Assembly (NCBI RefSeq): GCF_000723205.1
Contig: NZ_HG315671.1
Span: forward strand, 4,061,507 to 4,125,506
DNA from: Formosa agariphila KMM 3901
Lineage (GTDB): Bacteria > Bacteroidota > Bacteroidia > Flavobacteriales > Flavobacteriaceae
Direction: 5' to 3'
Length of the DNA stretch: 64,000 bases
A program made the translations under genes and the position numbers. The notes beneath the pieces were generated by a model, which saw only the letters and a program-made list of their open reading frames with translations, was not told where the DNA came from and made no database searches. How positions within the stretch are numbered: the stretch's first letter is position 1; the number at the start of each line of letters is the position of its first letter. Below, piece by piece: positions 62,450 through 64,000 of the stretch.

Positions 62450-64000
62450 TTATGCTTTATATTTCACTGATACTTCTTTTGCTACAGCCACTAATGTATC
62501 TGTAACTTCATCAGTTAATTTACCTGCTTTTAAAGTGCTTAAAACACCAGAATGTTTAGCTCTTAAAAATTCAAGGTAATCATTTTCAAATTCTTTTACT
62601 CTTTCAACAGGAACGTCTTTAAGTAAGTTTTTAGAACCTGCATAAATAATTGCAACTTGCTCTTCTACTTTAAACGGATCGTTTTGAGCTTGTTTTAAGA
62701 TCTCTACGTTACGTTTACCTTTGTTAATTACATTTAAAGTTACAGCATCTAAATCTGATCCAAATTTCGCGAAAGCTTCTAATTCACGGTATTGTGCTTG
62801 ATCAAGTTTTAAAGTACCTGATACTTTTTTCATAGATTTAATCTGAGCGTTACCACCAACACGAGATACAGAAATACCAACGTTAATAGCTGGACGTACA
62901 CCAGAGTTAAATAAATCTCCATCTAAGAAGATTTGCCCATCTGTAATAGAAATTACGTTGGTTGGGATATATGCAGAAACGTCTCCCGCTTGTGTTTCAA
63001 TAATTGGTAACGCTGTTAAAGAACCACCACCTTTTACGATTGGCTTTAATGAATCTGGTAAATCATTCATTTCTCTAGCAATAGCGTCATTATTAATAAC
63101 TTTTGCAGAACGCTCTAATAAACGAGAGTGTAAGTAAAATACATCCCCAGGATATGCTTCACGTCCCGGTGGACGACGTAATAATAAAGACACCTCACGG
63201 TAAGCAACCGCTTGCTTCGATAAATCATCGAAAACAATTAAAGCTGGTCTACCAGTATCTCTAAAATACTCTCCAATAGAAGCTCCTGTAAATGGTGCAT
63301 AAACTTGCATTGCAGCAGGATCAGACGCATTTGCAGCTACTATTGTTGTGTAAGCTAAAGCTCCTTTTTCTTCAAGAGTTTTAGCAATTAAAGCAACTGT
63401 TGAAGCTTTTTGCCCAACAGCTACATATATACAATATACAGGCTCACCTGCATCGTAAAATTCTTTTTGATTTAAAATAGCATCAATACAAACAGCTGTT
63501 TTTCCTGTTTGTCTATCTCCAATTACCAACTCACGTTGCCCTCTACCTACTGGAATCATCGCATCAATTGCTTTAATACCTGTTTGTAACGGCTCTGTTA
63601 CTGGCTCTCTAAAGATAACCCCTGGCGCTTTACGCTCTAAAGGCATTTCGTAAGTTTCACCAGTGATAGGTCCTTTACCATCGATAGGGTTTCCTAAAGT
63701 ATCTACAACACGACCAACAATACCTTCACCTACATTAATAGATGCGATACGCTCTGTACGTTTTACAGTTGTTCCTTCTTTAACGAATTGTGATGGTCCT
63801 AATAATACTACACCTACATTATCTTCCTCAAGGTTTAATACAATCCCTTCAAGACCGTCTCCGAAATCTACTAATTCACCATATTGTGCGTTAGCTAATC
63901 CGTAAACACGTGCAATACCATCTCCAACAGTTAATACTGTTCCTACTTCGTTTAAGGTTGCTCCTGCGTCAAAACCTTGTAGTTGTTGCTTTAGGATTGC
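62450..64000 (-). CDS. atpA: ATP synthase F1 alpha subunit (5' end beyond the window)
   Basis: The frame stays open to the last base of the window, giving the C-terminal 516 codons. The start codon is outside, so only the first few residues (under about ten) should be missing. The Walker A of the non-catalytic site is in [15 protein letters not shown]. Other family segments are [66 protein letters not shown] and [17 protein letters not shown]. An internal methionine at 63646 is not the start. It is upstream of atpG in the usual order. Confidence 0.98.
   Translation of the reverse strand, partial: AILKQQLQGFDAGATLNEVGTVLTVGDGIARVYGLANAQYGELVDFGDGLEGIVLNLEEDNVGVVLLGPSQFVKEGTTVKRTERIASINVGEGIVGRVVDTLGNPIDGKGPITGETYEMPLERKAPGVIFREPVTEPLQTGIKAIDAMIPVGRGQRELVIGDRQTGKTAVCIDAILNQKEFYDAGEPVYCIYVAVGQKASTVALIAKTLEEKGALAYTTIVAANASDPAAMQVYAPFTGASIGEYFRDTGRPALIVFDDLSKQAVAYREVSLLLRRPPGREAYPGDVFYLHSRLLERSAKVINNDAIAREMNDLPDSLKPIVKGGGSLTALPIIETQAGDVSAYIPTNVISITDGQIFLDGDLFNSGVRPAINVGISVSRVGGNAQIKSMKKVSGTLKLDQAQYRELEAFAKFGSDLDAVTLNVINKGKRNVEILKQAQNDPFKVEEQVAIIYAGSKNLLKDVPVERVKEFENDYLEFLRAKHSGVLSTLKAGKLTDEVTDTLVAVAKEVSVKYKA

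Noticed and set aside
1-64000. tRNA, rRNA, prophage or transposase genes
   Set aside because: No cloverleaf, rRNA segment, integrase, capsid or DDE-transposase pattern was seen in genes or gaps; short tRNA-like structures cannot be fully excluded without a covariance search.

Overview
The window is AT-rich, tightly packed bacterial chromosome from a member of the Bacteroidota, most probably a marine-type Flavobacteriaceae. The placement rests on a gliding-motility lipoprotein (GldH), two large secreted proteins with type IX secretion (T9SS) C-terminal sorting domains, four GLPGLI-family proteins, DUF4292 and HU-CCDC81/SPOR proteins, and promoters of the Bacteroidota type (TTTG, then TAnnTTTG) instead of the -35/-10 pattern of Proteobacteria. 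The genus cannot be fixed from the sequence alone. I saw no rRNA, tRNA, CRISPR array, transposase or prophage.

Layout. (1) 0.1-11 kb, plus strand: a haem operon, hemA-hemC-[TrkH-TrkA potassium transporter]-hemD-hemE-[GNAT]-hemF-[two DUF4421-like outer-membrane proteins]-hemB, with many overlapping start and stop codons. (2) 11-16.2 kb, plus: a DUF21/CBS membrane protein, an O6-alkylguanine-DNA alkyltransferase, a beta-lactamase-like hydrolase, a DEDD exonuclease and a fused DppD-DppF-type ABC ATPase. (3) 16.4-18.3 kb, minus: succinyl-CoA:3-ketoacid CoA-transferase, whose two subunit genes are split by a four-helix-bundle gene flanked by 31-nt inverted repeats. (4) 18.6-24.2 kb, minus: cassette A, with a small secreted cysteine-containing protein, three GLPGLI proteins and a TonB-receptor-like outer-membrane protein, bracketed by two direct intergenic repeats of about 112 nt. 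(5) 24.8-29.2 kb, minus: ricT-gldH-PBP1A. (6) 29.3-32.9 kb, minus: trhO, trhP, ferredoxin and radical SAM, a probable tRNA wobble-uridine hydroxylation operon, divergent from recA. (7) 34.3-37.3 kb, plus: two duplicated lipoproteins, an ECF sigma factor, and a protein that appears to span both membranes (anti-sigma-like N-terminus, one inner-membrane helix, outer-membrane barrel). (8) 37.4-41 kb, minus: cassette B, a shorter version of cassette A. (9) 41.3-48.7 kb, minus: an acyltransferase and two tandem T9SS-secreted proteins of about 1070 residues. (10) 49-54.4 kb: trpS, a secreted unknown, dprA, an HU/SPOR membrane protein and a thioesterase. (11) 54.4-61.4 kb, minus: flippase-dut-nucleotidyltransferase-TPR-DUF4292-EnvC-like envelope block and a lipoprotein. 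(12) 61.5-64 kb, minus: atpG and the 3' part of atpA, cut by the window end.

The most interesting material is the twice-occurring cassette of small secreted protein, GLPGLI and outer-membrane receptor with its flanking repeats, the dual-membrane anti-sigma candidate, the combined TrhO/TrhP operon, and the inverted-repeat-flanked four-helix-bundle gene. All functional statements are read by eye from motifs and gene order; no database search was possible.
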